From assembly GCF_007858365.1 (NCBI RefSeq), contig NZ_VFIO01000001.1:62001-126000 (forward strand): a stretch of DNA of 64,000 nt. The letters run 5' to 3'. The translations under genes were made by a program, and so were the position numbers. This document shows positions 62,432-64,000 of this stretch, piece after piece. The notes beneath the pieces are model-generated. The model was not told the DNA's origin and searched no databases. It saw nothing but the letters and a program-made list of their open reading frames with translations. This DNA comes from Pseudomonas saxonica (GTDB lineage Bacteria; Pseudomonadota; Gammaproteobacteria; Pseudomonadales; Pseudomonadaceae). Each line of letters starts with the position of its first letter. Position 1 is the first letter of the stretch.

Positions 62432-63121
62432 ATGAGGGTTTGTTTGCTGGCGATAGTCAGCCTCTTTACCGTGTTAAGTGCCCAGGCAGCGGCACCCAAA
62501 ACATTCAGTGAAGCCAAAAAAGCTGCCTGGAAACTCTACGCACCGCAGTCCACCGAGTTTTACTGCGGATGCAAATACTCAGGCAACCGGGTCGACCTTA
62601 AAGCCTGTGGCTATGTCCCTCGTAAAAATGCCAACCGGGCAGCGCGCATTGAGTGGGAACACATCGTTCCCGCCTGGCAAATCGGCCATCAACGCCAATG
62701 CTGGCAAAGCGGTGGTCGTAAAAACTGCACCCGCAATGACCCTGTCTACAAAGTAGCGGAAGCCGACCTTCATAACCTGGTGCCCAGCATCGGCGAGGTG
62801 AACGGTGATCGCAATAATTTCAGTTTTGGCTGGCTGCCTGCACAGTCGGGTCAATATGGCTCCTGCCTGACGCAAGTCGACTTCAAAGCCAAAAAGGTCA
62901 TGCCCCGACCGTCCATTCGCGGCATGATTGCGCGCACCTACTTTTACATGAGCAAACAATATAATTTGCGCTTGTCCAAGCAGGACCGCCAGCTATACGA
63001 AGCCTGGAACAAGACTTACCCGGTTCAGGCCTGGGAACGCCAACGCAACCAGACTGTCGCTTGCGTCATGGGCCGCGGCAATGAGTTCGTCGGTCCGGTC
63101 AACTTGAAAGCCTGTAGCTAA
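62432..63121 (+). CDS. endA: Endonuclease I, exported
   Basis: 229 residues from ATG at 62432. Signal peptide CLLAIVSLFTVLSAQAAA; nuclease motifs ARIEWEHIVPAW (catalytic His) and LHNLVPSIGEVNGDRNNFSF. Periplasmic DNase that degrades incoming DNA. In operon with the DUF1654 gene. Confidence 0.94.
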   Translation: MRVCLLAIVSLFTVLSAQAAAPKTFSEAKKAAWKLYAPQSTEFYCGCKYSGNRVDLKACGYVPRKNANRAARIEWEHIVPAWQIGHQRQCWQSGGRKNCTRNDPVYKVAEADLHNLVPSIGEVNGDRNNFSFGWLPAQSGQYGSCLTQVDFKAKKVMPRPSIRGMIARTYFYMSKQYNLRLSKQDRQLYEAWNKTYPVQAWERQRNQTVACVMGRGNEFVGPVNLKACS

Positions 63122-63148
63122 CCCACCTTCATTCATCGTTATGCGCCA

Positions 63149-63182
63149 GTCTTGAGTCTCCAAGTAATCAAAGACTCAAGAC
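63149..63182. repeat. 11-bp perfect inverted repeat after endA
   Basis: GTCTTGAGTCT (63149-63159) and AGACTCAAGAC (63172-63182), loop 12 nt, no T-run. Possible transcript-end structure or protein-binding site. Confidence 0.5.
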
Positions 63183-63274
63183 GCCCCTCCTTCCGGGCCG
63201 TTTTTCAACCCGCAAATGAAGGTTTCAACGCTCATTTATTGCCGAACGACTAATGCTCAGCTATTACTCAGAGC

Positions 63275-64000
63275 ATGATAAAACCCGCCCGCTCCAACGA
63301 AAAACAAAGCGCAGTCAATGAACTGGTCCACCGCATTAAAAGTGGGCTGTTAGCAGACGGCCACCTGCTGCCCGGCGAAGAGCAGCTGTCGCAGGAATTG
63401 CAGGTCAGTACAGGCACATTGCGAGAAGCGCTTGCCGAACTGGAAAGGCGAAAGTACATCGCCATGCAAACCGAAGGTGGTGCGATCGTCACCTATGACG
63501 GTTTTAGCCTTGACCAAAGCAATGGCTGGTCTCAAGCACTGGCGGATACAGGTGCACGGATTTACACCGAAGTCTTACGACTTGAAACCGTAGAACGCCC
63601 CGAACTGGCGCTGCAATTGGGTATAAGTCACTTCGTCATCCTGGAACGTCGGCGACGTCAGCAGGATGGCATCGCCATTTCTCTGGAACGCTCACTCGTA
63701 CCCGCCACCGGAGGCCTGGAGGGACTCCCCCGAGTCGGCCTGATAGACAACTCATTGACTATTACGCTGGCAGCCTATGGCTTCGTTGCTGATCGAGGCG
63801 ATCAGTGGATTGGCGCGCACCCGCTCAATGAACAAGATGCTGCGTTACTTGAACGCACACCGGGGACAGTCTTTATAAAGGCGTTGCGCACGACCTTCGA
63901 TCGTCAGAACCGATTTATGGAGCAGGTTGAGAGCTGGCTAGACCCCCAGCATTTTCGGATGTATCAATCTTTCGGAGCGCGGAAGAAAATTAATAAACCC
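63275..64000 (+). CDS. GntR-family regulator with UTRA domain, truncated by window end
   Basis: 242 residues seen, from ATG at 63275 to the last base; no stop in the window. N-terminal winged helix (VNELVHRIKSGLLADGHLLP; VSTGTLREALAELERRKYI), then a UTRA ligand-binding domain (YTEVLRLETVERPELALQ). Effector unknown. Confidence 0.88.
   Translation, partial: MIKPARSNEKQSAVNELVHRIKSGLLADGHLLPGEEQLSQELQVSTGTLREALAELERRKYIAMQTEGGAIVTYDGFSLDQSNGWSQALADTGARIYTEVLRLETVERPELALQLGISHFVILERRRRQQDGIAISLERSLVPATGGLEGLPRVGLIDNSLTITLAAYGFVADRGDQWIGAHPLNEQDAALLERTPGTVFIKALRTTFDRQNRFMEQVESWLDPQHFRMYQSFGARKKINKP

Overview
The window is a piece of a Pseudomonas chromosome, probably from the P. fluorescens/P. 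fragi side of the genus. The gene order thrS-infC-rpmI-rplT-pheST-ihfA-merR-like followed by tRNA-Pro, the DUF1654 gene and the PrtN-type phage activator all point there; the species cannot be fixed from this window. The right end (49.6-64 kb) is ordinary core genome. Everything left of the tRNA is phage DNA stacked on that tRNA.

The tRNA-Pro(GGG) gene (49585-49661, minus strand) has been used repeatedly as an integration site. Its 3' half, as a 50-bp att core, occurs three times: 2399-2448, 6564-6613 and 49581-49630. This delimits three elements. Element A (1-2448, continuing left) keeps tail-fibre genes and the last 36 codons of an integrase. Element B (2399-6613) is a wrecked prophage reduced to one nuclease gene, a parDE toxin-antitoxin pair, tail-gene debris and a dead integrase. 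Element C (6564-49630) is a near-complete 43-kb prophage with a lambda-type head and a P2-type contractile tail. Elements A and B carry remnants of one integrase family; element C carries a different one, so two recombinase families have used the same tRNA.

Element C reads as follows. The immunity region is at 41 kb: a Cro-like gene (minus), a LexA-like CI repressor (plus) and operator palindromes. A leftward program runs Cro-like, CII-like, DksA/TraR-like, primase-helicase, Q-like, holin, terminase, portal, protease, decoration and capsid, tail completion, baseplate, fibres, sheath, tube, tape measure, gpU/X/D, endolysin, Rz/Rz1 and Dam methylase. A rightward operon (43.6-47.3 kb) ends with a PrtN-like activator, a putative excisionase and the integrase. 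Terminator-like hairpins sit just in front of several late genes, which fits control by a Q-type antiterminator.

The unusual content is defence-like cargo: two 98%-identical copies of a membrane-anchored DUF4041/GIY-YIG nuclease with SNIPE-like architecture, each just inside an att copy (2804 and 6959); a two-gene unit of a two-TM membrane protein and an Mrr-like nuclease (8927-11020); an ApeA-like HEPN protein (11304-12749); a standalone SIR2-domain protein beside the repressor (42022-43452); a convergent RES-domain/HTH pair between integrase and att (47571-48977); and parDE or an unknown gene inserted at the same spot beside tail gene X in two elements. The two-TM/Mrr pair and the convergent RES/HTH pair are the best candidates for something not yet described.

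The core region holds the translation operon (thrS to ihfA), a cold-shock gene, small lipoprotein and periplasmic proteins, an orphan RbsR-like regulator, a periplasmic glutaminase-asparaginase, endonuclease I and the start of a GntR/UTRA regulator.
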